In this document: in pieces, positions 23,073 through 34,587 of the stretch
Layout: each line of letters starts with the position of its first letter
How positions within the stretch are numbered: position 1 is the first letter of the stretch
Assembly (NCBI RefSeq): GCF_001690685.1
Contig: NZ_LZGL01000015.1
Location: 1 to 64,000, forward strand
Reading direction: 5' to 3'
Source of the DNA: Gilliamella sp. wkB112
Lineage (GTDB): Bacteria; Pseudomonadota; Gammaproteobacteria; Enterobacterales; Orbaceae
DNA: 64,000 bases
Notes under the pieces: generated by a model
Database searches by the model: none
Told to the model about the DNA's origin: nothing
What the model saw: only the letters and a program-made list of their open reading frames with translations
Made by a program: the position numbers and the translations under genes

Positions 23073-24149
23073 ATGATAAAAGACACTCTAAATAATATCC
23101 GAATTCGAGATGAGCACATGTTAATTACCCCTGAAGAAATTAAAAACCTTTATCCATTATCAAGTGAATTAGAACAAAAAATTGCATCATCTCGTCAAAC
23201 CGTAGTTAATATTTTAGAACGTCGGGATCACCGTTTACTCATTGTGTGTGGTCCTTGTTCAATTCATAACCCTGAGGCCGCAATTGAATATGCCCATAAA
23301 CTCAAAAAACTCTCTGATGAACTACAAGACCATCTGTTTATTGTGATGCGGGTTTATTTTGAAAAACCTCGGACCACGGTTGGTTGGAAAGGCATGATTA
23401 ACGATCCCCATATGGATAGCTCATTTGATATTGAACATGGCCTGAAAAAAGCACGTAGATTGCTACTTGATATTACTAAAATTGGCTTACCTATCGCTAC
23501 TGAAGCATTAGATCCCAATACCCCACAATATATTGGTGACTTAATCAGTTGGTCAGCAATTGGAGCTAGAACCACTGAATCACAGACCCATCGGGAAATG
23601 GCCTCTGGACTTTCAATGCCAGTAGGCTTTAAAAATGGTACTGATGGCAGTTTAGATGTCGCAATTAACGCCATGAAATCGGCATCCATGTCGCATCGTT
23701 TTGTAGGCATTAATCAACAAGGGCAAGTAACCGTATTACAAACTATGGGAAATCCTCATGGGCATGTCATTTTACGTGGCGGTAAAACCCCAAATTACGA
23801 TGCTGAAAATGTTGCGTTATGTGAGGCTCAAATGCAAAAAGCGGGATTAATCCCTAATTTAATGATCGACTGTAGCCATGCTAATTCTAACAAAGATTAT
23901 CGTAACCAACCTCTTGTTGCTGATACCATTATTAAGCAAATTGCCCAAGGTAATAATTCTATTATTGGGGTTATGATTGAAAGTAATTTGTTGGAAGGTA
24001 ATCAATCATCTGAACAACCTAAGGAGAACTTTAAATATGGTGTGTCAGTGACTGATGCCTGTATCAGTTGGGAAACTACTGAGGAATTGTTACGTAACAT
24101 GAACCACACACTAGCCACATCACTAGTCCAACGTCAAAACAAGCAGTAA
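23073..24149 (+). CDS. aroF: 3-deoxy-7-phosphoheptulonate synthase, tyrosine-sensitive type
   Basis: First step of the shikimate pathway: condenses PEP with erythrose 4-phosphate. It is 358 residues (E. coli AroF 356). Type I DAHP synthase motifs: CGPCSIH, VMRVYFEKPRTTVGWKG, GARTTESQTHREMASGLSMPVGFKNGT (shown in parts), and the metal ligands in the ending DCSHANSNK and TDACISWE. The N terminus (KDTLNNIRIRDEHMLITPEE) follows AroF rather than AroG or AroH, pointing to tyrosine feedback. Start ATG 23073 has AAGGA eight bases upstream; the earlier TTG at 23046 lies in the promoter. Unlike E. coli, no tyrA follows. Confidence 0.93.
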   Translation: MIKDTLNNIRIRDEHMLITPEEIKNLYPLSSELEQKIASSRQTVVNILERRDHRLLIVCGPCSIHNPEAAIEYAHKLKKLSDELQDHLFIVMRVYFEKPRTTVGWKGMINDPHMDSSFDIEHGLKKARRLLLDITKIGLPIATEALDPNTPQYIGDLISWSAIGARTTESQTHREMASGLSMPVGFKNGTDGSLDVAINAMKSASMSHRFVGINQQGQVTVLQTMGNPHGHVILRGGKTPNYDAENVALCEAQMQKAGLIPNLMIDCSHANSNKDYRNQPLVADTIIKQIAQGNNSIIGVMIESNLLEGNQSSEQPKENFKYGVSVTDACISWETTEELLRNMNHTLATSLVQRQNKQ

Positions 24150-24174
24150 CTGCGTAATCAATACTAACCAGCAG

Positions 24175-24196
24175 ATCGCCGAGTTATCTCGGCGAT
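24175..24196. repeat. GC-rich stem-loop between convergent aroF and purL
   Basis: Perfect 9-bp inverted repeat ATCGCCGAG / CTCGGCGAT around TTAT. It has no T-run on either side, so it is not a standard intrinsic terminator, though placed exactly between two convergent stops. Related arms (GCCGA / TCGGC) recur at 32566, 41264 and 62031, also at gene ends. Confidence 0.75.
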
Positions 24197-24206
24197 AACC
24201 ATTAAC

Positions 24207-27200
24207 TTAACCTAATTGCTTGCGAGCATTACGGAACATACGCATCCACGGACTATCTTCGCCCCAATTATCTGGATGCCATGAATTAGTTATTGTTCTA
24301 AAGACTCGCTCCGGATGAGGCATCATAATTGTAGCTCGGCCATCTTTGGATGTGACAGCAGTAATCCCATGAGGTGAACCATTTGGATTAGCCGGATATT
24401 GCTCAGTAATTTGAGCCATATGATCAATATAACGTACAGCAACTAAACCTGAAGCTTCGAGATTAGCTAAATGTTGCTCATCACTAACCTCAACTCGACC
24501 TTCCCCATGCGAAACAGCAATTGGCATATGTGAACCAATCATATCGGTAAAGAACAAAGAAGGATTGGCTTGAATTTGCACCAAACTAAAACGCGCTTCA
24601 AAACGCTCAGAAAGGTTACGCACAAACCGTGGCCATAATTCTGCCCCGGGAATAAGATCTTTCAAATTAGACATCATTTGACAACCATTACACACACCTA
24701 ATGACAAGGTATCATTACGCTGGAAAAATTGTGCAAATTCATGCCTTACCTGTTCATTAAATAATATTGATTTAGCCCACCCTTCGCCGGCACCTAACAC
24801 GTCACCATAAGAGAATCCACCACAAGCAACTAAGGTACTAAATTGCGCAAGGGTAATACGCCCGGAAAGCAAATCTGTCATATGCACATCGATAGCTTCA
24901 AAACCAGCCCGATTAAATGCTGCAGCCATTTCAACATGCGAGTTAACACCTTGCTCGCGTAAAATCGCCACTTTGGGTTTACTGCCTTTAGCAATATAAG
25001 GTGCCGCGATATCGTCCTGTGGATTAAACGTTAATTGCACATTTAAACCAGGATCGCTTTCATTTTGTTTGGCTTGATGTTCTTGGTCGGCACACTCTGG
25101 ATTATCACGTAAGCGTTGCATTTGCCATGTAGTTTCTGCCCACCAAGTTCTTAATGTTGAACGAGATTCGCTATACACCACTGCCGATTTATTACGTACA
25201 ATAAATTGTTGCCCAGCTTTTGCACTACCGAGCACATGCACCGCATGTGCTAAACCAAATTGACTAAAACAAGCCATTACTTCATCCAAACGGTTATTAG
25301 CAACTTGAATAACCGCTCCCAATTCTTCATTAAATAATGAAGCAATAACATCACTACCTAAAGCTGAAATATCAACATCAATACCACAATGGCCAGCAAA
25401 CGCCATTTCAGCTAATGTTACCAATAGGCCACCATCAGAACGATCATGATAAGCTAACAACGCCCGCTCACTCACTAAGGTTTGCATGGATTGATAAAAG
25501 GCAGCTAGTTCTTTAGCATCATGTACATCTGCAGTTTTTTGCCCTAAATGCCGATAAACCTGGGCTAAGGCGGTGGCGCCAAGTGTTTGATGGCCTTTGG
25601 CCAGATCGATAAATAACAGGGTGTTTTCTATATTAACTTGCAATACTGGAGTTACGGTGTTGCGAACATCTTCCACTCGAGCAAATGCAGAAATAACGAG
25701 TGAAAGCGGCGATGTCATAGTCTTTTGTTCACCCTCTTGTTGCCAAGTAGTTTTCATTGACATTGAATCTTTACCCACCGGAATTGCGAGGCCCAAAGCT
25801 GGGCATAACTCTTCGCCAATTGCTTTAACCGCCGCATAAAGTCCGGCATCTTCACCTGGGTGACCGGCTGCTGCCATCCAATTAGCAGAGAGTTTAATGC
25901 GTTTTATGTCACCAATATCTGTTGCAGCAATATTGGTAATCGCTTCCCCCACGGCTAATCGTGCTGAAGCAGCAAAATTAAGTAATGCAACTGGCGCTCG
26001 TTCACCCATTGACATGGCTTCACCATAATAACTATCTAAACTGGCAGTAGTCACCGCGCAATCAGCAACCGGTACTTGCCATGGACCAACCATTTGATCA
26101 CGCGCCACCATTCCTGTTACTGAGCGATCACCAATAGTAATTAAAAACGTTTTTTCCGCAACTGTTGGCAAATGAAGTACGCGTTTAACTGCATCATATA
26201 AATTAATATCATGAGTTGAAAAATTATCTCCGTGTGCCAATTGCGTCTTAACATCACGTAACATTTTAGGCGTTTTACCCAACAGCACATCAAGAGGTAA
26301 ATCTATCGGATTATTATTAAAGTGCGCATCATGTAAGGTCACCGCTTTATTAACTGTTGCTTCCCCTATTACTGCATAAGGTGCTCGTTCGCGTTGACAA
26401 AGTTCATCAAACAATTCAAGACTGTCTGGATGAATCGCTAGCACATAACGTTCTTGGGATTCATTACACCAAATTTCCAGTGGTGACATTCCTGGTTCAT
26501 CGGTCAAGATTTTGCGCAACTCAAACTGCCCGCCACAACCACCATCACTGACTAATTCTGGCATGGCATTGGATAAACCACCTGCACCGACATCATGGAT
26601 AAATAAGATTGGGTTGTTAGCACCTAATTGCCAACAACGATCAATCACTTCCTGACAACGGCGTTCCATTTCCGGATTATCACGTTGTACCGAAGCAAAA
26701 TCTAAATCAGCATCGGATTGTCCGGAGGTCATAGAAGAGGCCGCTCCCCCACCCAAACCAATATTCATAGCCGGACCACCTAAAACAATCAGTTTCGAAC
26801 CTACAGGAAATTCATTTTTTTGAATATGTTCTCGGCGAATATTGCCCATACCACCAGCAAGCATTATTGGTTTGTGATAACCACGCAATTCTTTACCATT
26901 ATGACTATTCACCTTTTCTTCATAGGTACGAAAATAACCAAGTAACGCCGGACGACCAAATTCATTATTAAATGCTGCGCCTCCTAAAGGCCCATCGTGC
27001 ATAATATCTAAGGCACTGACAATGCGATCGGGTTTACCAAAATCTTGTTCCCACGGTTGTTCAAAATTAGGAATACGTAAATTAGAAACCGAAAATCCCA
27101 CTAAGCCAGCTTTAGGTTTAGCCCCACGCCCGGTTGCACCTTCATCTCGAATTTCACCACCACTCCCCGTTGCCGCGCCCGGCCAAGGTGAAATAGCTGT

Positions 27201-28109
27201 TGGGTGGTTATGCGTTTCGACTTTCATTAATATATCAGCATATTCCTGATGATAATGATAAGTTTGGTTGCTAGCGTCAGCAAAAAAACGACCGACTTCG
27301 GAACCATCCATTACAGCGGCATTATCTTTATAAGCTGAAGAAACGTAATCCGGAGTCGTTACAAAGGTATTTTTAATCATTTTAAATAATGACTTAGGTT
27401 GCTTTTTACCATCAATAATCCAATCAGCATTAAAAATCTTATGGCGACAATGTTCAGAATTTGCTTGTGCAAACATATACAGCTCAACATCAGTCGGATT
27501 ACGTTTTAATTTTTGGAAGTTTTCGACTAAATAATCAATTTCATCCGGGGCTAATGCCAAACCTAATTTTGCATTAGCCTCCTCTAATGCTGGACGCCCC
27601 TGCCCTAATAAATCAATTATGCAAACAGGTATTGGTTGCTCAACACTAAATAATTGTTCTGCTTGCTCAAAACTGCTTAATACCATTTCCATCATCCGAT
27701 CGTGAATTAAACTCTCAAACTCACTTTTTTGGGTTGCAGTTAATGGTGATTGTGTATCAATAAAATAAGCGATTCCTCTTTCTATGCGATGAATTTGCAC
27801 CAATCCACAATTATGAGCTATATCCGTAGCTTTTGATGACCACGGTGATATGGTTCCCGCTCTGGGTGTGACTAAAAACAGTTGTTTACTGGTGTTATTT
27901 TCATCTCTTTTTTGTGTGGTATTAGGTCCATATTGAAGTAATTTATCGAGAATGCCTTGTTGGGTTGAGGTCAATTCACTTTTCATGTCAATAAAATGCA
28001 TATACTGTGCATCAATATTACTAACCGGAATGGATTTTTCACGACAAATTGAGAGGAGTTTATTAATACGAAATGTTGATAAAGCAACAGAACCAGCTAA
28101 AATTTTCAT
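24207..28109 (-). CDS. purL: phosphoribosylformylglycinamidine synthase
   Basis: Fourth step of purine synthesis: converts FGAR to FGAM using glutamine and ATP. The single-chain 1300-residue form (E. coli 1295) has, in order, an N-terminal PurS-like region, a linker ([16 protein letters not shown]), two AIR-synthetase-like halves with the ATP-binding [19 protein letters not shown] segment and the structural-ADP half ([21 protein letters not shown]), and a C-terminal class I glutaminase with the nucleophile Cys in [10 protein letters not shown] and the His-Glu pair in MMPHPERVF. Monocistronic; no clear PurR operator seen upstream. Confidence 0.97.
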   Translation of the reverse strand: MKILAGSVALSTFRINKLLSICREKSIPVSNIDAQYMHFIDMKSELTSTQQGILDKLLQYGPNTTQKRDENNTSKQLFLVTPRAGTISPWSSKATDIAHNCGLVQIHRIERGIAYFIDTQSPLTATQKSEFESLIHDRMMEMVLSSFEQAEQLFSVEQPIPVCIIDLLGQGRPALEEANAKLGLALAPDEIDYLVENFQKLKRNPTDVELYMFAQANSEHCRHKIFNADWIIDGKKQPKSLFKMIKNTFVTTPDYVSSAYKDNAAVMDGSEVGRFFADASNQTYHYHQEYADILMKVETHNHPTAISPWPGAATGSGGEIRDEGATGRGAKPKAGLVGFSVSNLRIPNFEQPWEQDFGKPDRIVSALDIMHDGPLGGAAFNNEFGRPALLGYFRTYEEKVNSHNGKELRGYHKPIMLAGGMGNIRREHIQKNEFPVGSKLIVLGGPAMNIGLGGGAASSMTSGQSDADLDFASVQRDNPEMERRCQEVIDRCWQLGANNPILFIHDVGAGGLSNAMPELVSDGGCGGQFELRKILTDEPGMSPLEIWCNESQERYVLAIHPDSLELFDELCQRERAPYAVIGEATVNKAVTLHDAHFNNNPIDLPLDVLLGKTPKMLRDVKTQLAHGDNFSTHDINLYDAVKRVLHLPTVAEKTFLITIGDRSVTGMVARDQMVGPWQVPVADCAVTTASLDSYYGEAMSMGERAPVALLNFAASARLAVGEAITNIAATDIGDIKRIKLSANWMAAAGHPGEDAGLYAAVKAIGEELCPALGLAIPVGKDSMSMKTTWQQEGEQKTMTSPLSLVISAFARVEDVRNTVTPVLQVNIENTLLFIDLAKGHQTLGATALAQVYRHLGQKTADVHDAKELAAFYQSMQTLVSERALLAYHDRSDGGLLVTLAEMAFAGHCGIDVDISALGSDVIASLFNEELGAVIQVANNRLDEVMACFSQFGLAHAVHVLGSAKAGQQFIVRNKSAVVYSESRSTLRTWWAETTWQMQRLRDNPECADQEHQAKQNESDPGLNVQLTFNPQDDIAAPYIAKGSKPKVAILREQGVNSHVEMAAAFNRAGFEAIDVHMTDLLSGRITLAQFSTLVACGGFSYGDVLGAGEGWAKSILFNEQVRHEFAQFFQRNDTLSLGVCNGCQMMSNLKDLIPGAELWPRFVRNLSERFEARFSLVQIQANPSLFFTDMIGSHMPIAVSHGEGRVEVSDEQHLANLEASGLVAVRYIDHMAQITEQYPANPNGSPHGITAVTSKDGRATIMMPHPERVFRTITNSWHPDNWGEDSPWMRMFRNARKQLG

Positions 28110-28346
28110 GTAAATTACTCTTTTTAAGTAAAAAATAAGTAAAACAGGGCAATATTATAAAAGAAAGTAACCGTTGTGGCTATCTTAAAAAACTACTATC
28201 AATCTTGTAAAAATGTTTCCAAATAGCATAACGTTTCAGTATAAAGTTTAGTTAAAAGTAAAAATATACTTAGGTTTCTTTATTGATTATGTATTAGAAT
28301 TGTAAATTGTATAAATAATAACTAATGAAACAATACGAGAAAAACA

Positions 28347-31109
28347 ATGGATTTACTTTTTCTAATCATAGTAATTGCCGTATTTGTTGTGGTGATTATA
28401 GTTCCATCTAATACGAAAAGACGTATTACTGTTTTGCAAATTCAGTTGAATGAACTGCAAAAAAAAGTTCAAAATTTGGAATTAGATAAAGTTCATTCTG
28501 CAGATAAATCAAAAACTGACCATAATGTTAGTAATGAAATTTTAAATCACCAACAATCTTTGCAACAAAATAGTGCACAAAGTAATGACATAACGACCAT
28601 AACACTCAATACACAAGATCAACCAATAACCGAGCTTGGTTCTAACAGTAATTCAAATAAGGAATCGCCGCAACTACCACAACAAGCAAATAATGTTTTT
28701 TACCCACCACAAAAAATATCATCAACCGAATCGGATCAAACTGCCAATCATTTTATTAGTTGGCTACTTAAAGGCAATCTTGTGGCCAAGGTCGCTATTA
28801 TTATTCTGTTTTTCGGTCTCTCGTATCTGTTTAAATATAGTGTTGAACATGGTTTATTATCACCAGAAATTAGGGTGTTAGGTGCTTTAGTTCTAGGAAT
28901 TGTGCTATTAACTGTAGGCTGGCGCCTACGCCATAAAAAACAACTTTATGCGTTAATATTACAAGGCGGAGCCATTGGTATTTTATATTTAACCATATTT
29001 GCGGCATTCAAACTTTATGATCTGGTGCCGGTATTACTAGCCTTTGCTTTGTTAATAGTTATTTGTGGCACCAGTATTTTATTTGCCATATTACAACGCA
29101 CCATGATTATGGCAATTATTGCCAGTGTCGGAGGTTATTTAGCCCCAATTTTATTGTCCACAGGTTCCGGCAATCATATTGCATTATTTAGTTATTATTT
29201 GATGCTTTCAAGTGCTATATTAGTGATTAGTAACTGGCAGTCTTGGCGTTTACTTAACCTTATTGGTTTCTTATTTACCTTTATTGTGTCGTTATTATGG
29301 GGCACGAAATCTTACCAACCAGAATTTTATACTGAGTGCCAAATTTTTATCCTCGCTAACATGTTAATTTATGGTGTTCTCGCCGTATTACTTTCTATCC
29401 GTAGTATAAGAAAAGAACATTACCAATATCCTATAGACTTAATTTTACTCTTTGGCGTGCCTATATCTGGTTTTGCCTTGCAATATGCAATTACACGCCA
29501 GTGGGAATTTGGCCCGGCATTTTCATCCTTAGGATTTGGACTGTTTTATTTAGTTGGTGCATATATTACATTACATGCTTGGCGTAAGACTGCTAAAACA
29601 ACATCTCTATTAGGGTTAGCTATTGGTCTTGGATTTAGTAGTTTAGCTATTCCTTTAGCCTTTACGGCTAACTGGACAGCACTAATCTGGTTATTTGAAG
29701 GTACGGCGTTAAGTTGGGCGATGATTACACAAAAACAATATCATTTTGCGTGGTTTGGTACGCTAATAACGCTACTAGGGGTGATTTCAGGTATTATTTC
29801 TATACCATTATGTAATCTAACCACAACTGAGTTTATTACACTGTTTGGTATTATGAGTGCGAGTTTACTGTTTAATGCTTGTTTATGGCACTACTATCGT
29901 AACTTACATAATACTTCAGCAAATGTGTTAAAAGTCGTATTTATTATAATAGCTAGTATCATATGGGCTGTTTGGATTTTAATTAGCTTAATGCAAATCA
30001 TGGGGACTATCCCTAAAACCCAACCTATTATCCTATGTTTTATCATTTCGGTGTGGTTATGGTACTTCATTGGCAGAAAATTAAAATGGGATCTGCTATG
30101 TTATGCAACCCTTTCACTCTGGCCGGTGCTATTATTAGCCATTTTAAATAATGCTGCTACTTTACATTATAGTATAAAAAATATCGGTCTTTGGAGCTTG
30201 GTTTGGCCAATTGCCTTTATCAGTGCTTATATTTATTTATCTAAAGCTAAACTACTTATTAACCAATTACAAAAACAGCTATTTTATATATTACATATTA
30301 GTTTGTTTTGGATCATGATAGCTTGGCTATTTAATGAAGTTAAAGTATTATTAATTTTACTACCTTGGGGATTTGGAACCGTTGAGTTTAGCTTACTGGT
30401 TACTTTAGCTAGTAGCATTATTTTAGTATATTATTATTTAATTAAACGACGAATTCTGGTTACATCTTCTCTGATTAAATCATACTGGTTAGTGGGTTTA
30501 TTACCAATCATCATTTATTTGACTTATTCATTAATAATTGGCATTACATTGAGTGGGCAAATTATTTATTGTTACTATATACCATTGCTTAATCCTCTGG
30601 AAGAAGGTGCAATTTTCGCTTGGATGATGCTTGGTCTATGGTTAAAACTAGCTACACCTGTTTTAAAAAATCATTCCGCAATCATCGATACCACTAACAT
30701 TCAAAAACCATTAACCAATATTAGTACTACGGTATTAATTGCACTGGCTTTTTTATGGACAAACAGCATGGTATTAAGAAGCCTAAACGAATGGTTGAAT
30801 CTTACTTGGTCATTCTACTCATTATGGCATACTAATATTATTCAAGTGGTACTATCACTAATTTGGACATTAACCGCAGTTATATTAGTGGGGATCGCTC
30901 ACCGTTACTTATTGCGTAAGGTATGGTATGCCGGCGTTATTTTACAAAGCGTTATTGTGATCAAATTAGTCTTTGTAGATAGTGTGGAACTCGATGGATT
31001 ATTACGAGCATTCGTGTTTATCGGCGTCGCATTATTAATGCTATTAATTGGTTATTTAGCACCATTGCCACCCAAAATCCCAGTAAATATAGATAAACAA
31101 CAGGAATAA
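28347..31109 (+). CDS. DUF2339 polytopic membrane protein
   Basis: A 920-residue membrane protein. Residues 1-22 are one membrane helix. Residues 23-135 are polar, rich in Q, N and S, with a short heptad-like stretch (LQIQLNELQKKVQNLELDK). The rest is some 20 or more hydrophobic helices beginning WLLKGNLVAKVAIIILFFGLSYLFKYS, the conserved opening of DUF2339. The family is widespread in Gram-negative bacteria and has no established function. It is followed after 57 bases by a DUF3999 gene, and these two families are commonly found together, so they probably form one envelope complex. Confidence 0.88.
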   Translation: MDLLFLIIVIAVFVVVIIVPSNTKRRITVLQIQLNELQKKVQNLELDKVHSADKSKTDHNVSNEILNHQQSLQQNSAQSNDITTITLNTQDQPITELGSNSNSNKESPQLPQQANNVFYPPQKISSTESDQTANHFISWLLKGNLVAKVAIIILFFGLSYLFKYSVEHGLLSPEIRVLGALVLGIVLLTVGWRLRHKKQLYALILQGGAIGILYLTIFAAFKLYDLVPVLLAFALLIVICGTSILFAILQRTMIMAIIASVGGYLAPILLSTGSGNHIALFSYYLMLSSAILVISNWQSWRLLNLIGFLFTFIVSLLWGTKSYQPEFYTECQIFILANMLIYGVLAVLLSIRSIRKEHYQYPIDLILLFGVPISGFALQYAITRQWEFGPAFSSLGFGLFYLVGAYITLHAWRKTAKTTSLLGLAIGLGFSSLAIPLAFTANWTALIWLFEGTALSWAMITQKQYHFAWFGTLITLLGVISGIISIPLCNLTTTEFITLFGIMSASLLFNACLWHYYRNLHNTSANVLKVVFIIIASIIWAVWILISLMQIMGTIPKTQPIILCFIISVWLWYFIGRKLKWDLLCYATLSLWPVLLLAILNNAATLHYSIKNIGLWSLVWPIAFISAYIYLSKAKLLINQLQKQLFYILHISLFWIMIAWLFNEVKVLLILLPWGFGTVEFSLLVTLASSIILVYYYLIKRRILVTSSLIKSYWLVGLLPIIIYLTYSLIIGITLSGQIIYCYYIPLLNPLEEGAIFAWMMLGLWLKLATPVLKNHSAIIDTTNIQKPLTNISTTVLIALAFLWTNSMVLRSLNEWLNLTWSFYSLWHTNIIQVVLSLIWTLTAVILVGIAHRYLLRKVWYAGVILQSVIVIKLVFVDSVELDGLLRAFVFIGVALLMLLIGYLAPLPPKIPVNIDKQQE

Positions 31110-31166
31110 CAGTTATACCTTTAAGTATAAAAGATAATATAGATTTCTCTTATGGATGAATAAATT

Positions 31167-32558
31167 ATGAAAAAACCATTATTATGCTTGCTATTGTTAA
31201 TCAGTGGACTAAGTCATGCGACCGAAACAACTCTTGATTATGCCTATGGCGCCACAATTAAGCTAACTGATGAAGCTAGCATGTATAATCGAATTGATCT
31301 TACTAATGATGTCTATACCCAAACTATTTCAAGTCATTTAGATGATGTCAGAGTATTTAATCAAAAAGGACAACCGGTGCCTTATTCATTAGTCAATATC
31401 TACCAGCAAAATAATGAGAGTCAAACTTTTCCGGCCTCGATTTATTCATTAGATAACAGCCGTAAAATTAATTCAGATGATAACAGCAACCAAGATCTTG
31501 ATCGATACAACATCAATATCAATAGCAAAGATATTCAAATTAATCTTGATAAAACCACTGATAAAGATAGTAACAGTGCAACCTATTTGCTACAAATTCC
31601 TGATGATATAAAAATAAAACCACCGATAACTAGTTTATCGATTGATTTCGATACCACCAAAACTCAAAATTGGCAAGCAACGGCTGAGTTACTGTGTAGT
31701 TATGATTTAAAAAATTGGCGATCAGTGATGAGTGATATTCCAATTATGTCACTTACTGATAACAATAATAACCAATCGCTTAAGCTAAATACCATTGACA
31801 TTCCAGCACACTATAATCAACAAGCTCGTTATTGGATTATCGTATTAACAACAAAACAAAATACCATTCCAAATATCAAAACAGTTGAATTTACCACTAA
31901 CCATAATAGTACCGAAGTGGCCTTGTTCCCAATTAATTCTGTACTTACAAACTCAAATCATCAAGAAGCAACCTACGAGTTGCCATCACCACAACCTGTT
32001 AAAGAATTAACTGTACAACTGGCTGATACTCGCTCGGTGTTACCACTTAGCATTTATTATAAAACCAGCAACGAAGATAAAACCTGGCATAAACTCAATG
32101 ATTATATTATCCGAAGAGTTTATAGCGAAGATGAACCACAGCGCATTAAACTAGATCATAGCAATTTAAATATCCAACAATTACAAATCAAAGCCATCAA
32201 TGCCAGCTTTGATGATGCACCAAAAATTACTGCATATCGCGATCGTATGAGTCTTATTTTTAATAGTAGCAATAATGGGCCGTTCATCTTAGCCTGGGGT
32301 TCTATCAAAGCAACTTCAGCATCATTGACCGAGCAAGCATTACTTTCAAATGCGCAATCGGCGATAGATTTACCCCAAGCTTACCTTGATGACAGAATCG
32401 AACTTGGTGGTAAAAATGCGTTAATTCAAACCACCACTGAACCGTCTCATTTCCCTAAATGGGTAATTTGGATTTGTTTAATTGCTGGCGCTGTTTTCTT
32501 AATTTTCTTAGCGATAAAACTAGTCAATGAAATTAAAAAAACCAGTAATGAAGATTAA
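31167..32558 (+). CDS. DUF3999 membrane-anchored periplasmic protein
   Basis: A 463-residue protein with a signal peptide (LLCLLLLISGLSHA, cleavage about residue 18), a ~410-residue periplasmic beta-rich region, and one C-terminal membrane helix (WVIWICLIAGAVFLIFLAIK) ending in a short basic cytoplasmic tail. This layout and the DVRVFNQKGQPVPYSL segment (about 59-72) fit DUF3999. It follows the DUF2339 gene in the same direction and is likely translated from the same mRNA. The large outside domain may read or bind an envelope substrate while the DUF2339 partner forms a multi-helix membrane unit; that is inference only. Confidence 0.85.
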   Translation: MKKPLLCLLLLISGLSHATETTLDYAYGATIKLTDEASMYNRIDLTNDVYTQTISSHLDDVRVFNQKGQPVPYSLVNIYQQNNESQTFPASIYSLDNSRKINSDDNSNQDLDRYNININSKDIQINLDKTTDKDSNSATYLLQIPDDIKIKPPITSLSIDFDTTKTQNWQATAELLCSYDLKNWRSVMSDIPIMSLTDNNNNQSLKLNTIDIPAHYNQQARYWIIVLTTKQNTIPNIKTVEFTTNHNSTEVALFPINSVLTNSNHQEATYELPSPQPVKELTVQLADTRSVLPLSIYYKTSNEDKTWHKLNDYIIRRVYSEDEPQRIKLDHSNLNIQQLQIKAINASFDDAPKITAYRDRMSLIFNSSNNGPFILAWGSIKATSASLTEQALLSNAQSAIDLPQAYLDDRIELGGKNALIQTTTEPSHFPKWVIWICLIAGAVFLIFLAIKLVNEIKKTSNED

Positions 32559-32583
32559 AAAAATTCGCCGACATCTGTCGGCG
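32556..32583 (-). terminator. terminator of glnS
   Basis: Perfect stem CGCCGACA / TGTCGGCG with a two-base spacer in the loop region at 32566-32583. On the minus strand it is followed by AATTTTTTT, so it is a good intrinsic terminator for glnS, 18 bases past its stop. It also stops the convergent DUF3999 transcript region. Confidence 0.8.
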
Positions 32584-32601
32584 CTAGTTACTAGGTAGTT
32601 A

Positions 32602-34281
32602 CTATTTTGATGAAGATTCGTTCCAGCTATCTCTTAAGCCGACAGTACGATTAAACACCAAATTGTTTTCAGTTGCATATTTACTATCTAAACAAAAATA
32701 ACCTTCGCGCTCAAACTGATAAGCATGACCAATCATAGCATTTTGTAAGCTTGGTTCCACAAATCCTTGCTTAATAACTAATGAAGATGGATTAATAGTT
32801 GCCAAAAAGTCTTCGGCTGCGCCTGGATTTGGTGTATTAAACAAGCGGTCATATAAGCGAATTTCCGCTGGTTTGGCAAACTTAGCCGAAACCCAATGAA
32901 TAACACCCTTAATTTTGCGACCATCTTCAGGATTTTTATTTAGTGTTGCCGGATCATAAGTACAATAAATAGTTTGAATATTTCCCTGCGCATCTTTTTC
33001 AACCTTATCGGCACGAATAACATAGGCATTACGTAAACGGACTTCTTTACCTAATACCAGTCGTTTGTAATTCTTATTTGCCTCTTCTCTAAAATCAGCA
33101 CGATCGATGTAAATCTCACGGGTAAAAGTCACTTCGCGGTGTCCGAGTTCAGGTCGATTTGGATGATTAGGCATACTCAGTACTTCATCAAGTGTATCGG
33201 AAAAGTTTTCGATAATTACTTTAACCGGGTCAAGTACGGCCATAGCTCGTGGCGCATTTTCGTTAAGATCTTCGCGAATACAAAACTCAAGTGTACTCAT
33301 TTCAACAGTATTTTCTTGCTTAGTAATACCAATTCGCTGACAAAAATCACGAATAGACGCTGGCGTATAGCCACGGCGACGTAAACCTGAAATGGTTGGC
33401 ATGCGTGGATCGTTCCAGCCATCAACTATTTTTTCTGATACTAATAAATTTAGTTTACGTTTTGACGTAATTGCATATTCTAAGTTTAATCTTGAAAATT
33501 CATACTGATGCGGTCGCGCGTTAATAGTAATATTATCTAATACCCAATCATATAAACGGCGGTTGTCTTGAAATTCTAGTGTGCATAAAGAGTGCGTAAT
33601 ATTTTCAATCGCATCAGAAATGCAGTGAGTGAAGTCATACATTGGGTAAATACACCATTTATTACCTGTTTGATGATGTTCAGCAAACTTAATGCGATAT
33701 AAAACCGGATCGCGCATCACAATAAATGGCGACGCCATGTCGATTTTAGCGCGTAAACAAGCTTTTCCTTCAGCAAATTTACCGTCCTTCATTTGCTTAA
33801 ATAGGGTTAAATTTTCATCGACACTGCGATCTCGATAAGGACTATTTTTGCCCGCTTGAGTTAAAGTGCCACGGTATTCGCGAATTTCGTCAGCTGAAAG
33901 TTCATCAACATAAGCTAAGCCTTTACTTATTAATTCGATAGCATAGTCATAAAGTTGATCAAAATAATCAGAGGAGTGACATATCTCACCATCCCACTCA
34001 AAACCTAACCAACGCACATCTTCTTTGATGGATTCAACATATTCAACATCTTCTTTGACCGGATTAGTATCGTCAAAACGCAAATTACATTTACCTTGAT
34101 AGTCTTTGGCAATACCAAAATTTAAACAAATTGACTTAGCATGACCAATATGCAAATAACCATTAGGCTCTGGTGGAAAGCGAGTATGGATGGTTTGATA
34201 TTTCCCTGCCGCAAGATCGGCATCAATAATCTGACGAATAAAATTAGTTGGACGAGTCTCTGCCGGTAGCGAACCGCTCAT
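32602..34281 (-). CDS. glnS: glutaminyl-tRNA synthetase
   Basis: Charges tRNA-Gln directly. It is 559 residues (E. coli 554). Class I signature [15 protein letters not shown] (residues 37-51) and the KMSKS-type loop [10 protein letters not shown] are present, followed by [20 protein letters not shown] and the C-terminal beta-barrel anticodon-binding domain. Having GlnRS is typical of gammaproteobacteria. It sits apart from the glutamyl-Q synthetase homologue gluQ at 37.7 kb, which modifies tRNA-Asp instead. Confidence 0.97.
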   Translation of the reverse strand: MSGSLPAETRPTNFIRQIIDADLAAGKYQTIHTRFPPEPNGYLHIGHAKSICLNFGIAKDYQGKCNLRFDDTNPVKEDVEYVESIKEDVRWLGFEWDGEICHSSDYFDQLYDYAIELISKGLAYVDELSADEIREYRGTLTQAGKNSPYRDRSVDENLTLFKQMKDGKFAEGKACLRAKIDMASPFIVMRDPVLYRIKFAEHHQTGNKWCIYPMYDFTHCISDAIENITHSLCTLEFQDNRRLYDWVLDNITINARPHQYEFSRLNLEYAITSKRKLNLLVSEKIVDGWNDPRMPTISGLRRRGYTPASIRDFCQRIGITKQENTVEMSTLEFCIREDLNENAPRAMAVLDPVKVIIENFSDTLDEVLSMPNHPNRPELGHREVTFTREIYIDRADFREEANKNYKRLVLGKEVRLRNAYVIRADKVEKDAQGNIQTIYCTYDPATLNKNPEDGRKIKGVIHWVSAKFAKPAEIRLYDRLFNTPNPGAAEDFLATINPSSLVIKQGFVEPSLQNAMIGHAYQFEREGYFCLDSKYATENNLVFNRTVGLRDSWNESSSK

Positions 34282-34587
34282 AAAAAACCTCTGATTTTAT
34301 AATTAATAATGACTAATTTAACAAGCTATTTTTGTCACTGTTATCGTATTGACCAACGAATATAACAAATTTTTTGTTATTCCGAAATGGGAAAAATATA
34401 GTATTGAAACTATTGATTAGATTTATACTTAGAAATTAGCTATTATCAAGTTGTTTGATAACTAGTTTTTATATAATTTACCAAATTGATTAAACGTCTA
34501 ACCATTACAAGAAATAGTGCATATTCATTGTTGATCAGTATAATAAGCAATAAAGTTCACTTATCATTAACAGAAAAATAGTTGCCA
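34282..34587. other. gene-free spacer between divergent glnS and syd
   Basis: About 300 bases with no supported gene. One inverted repeat is visible: TTATCAA-GTTGT-TTGATAA at 34443-34461. It could be a regulator site or a weak hairpin; the half-sites resemble but do not match the FNR spacing. Confidence 0.45.

Noticed and set aside
28110-28346. PurR operator before purL
   Set aside because: The expected ACGCAAACGTTTGCGT-like palindrome is not present; only loose AACGTT-type fragments are seen.
34443-34461. FNR box between glnS and syd
   Set aside because: The repeat TTATCAA-N5-TTGATAA has the half-sites in the wrong orientation and spacing for FNR.
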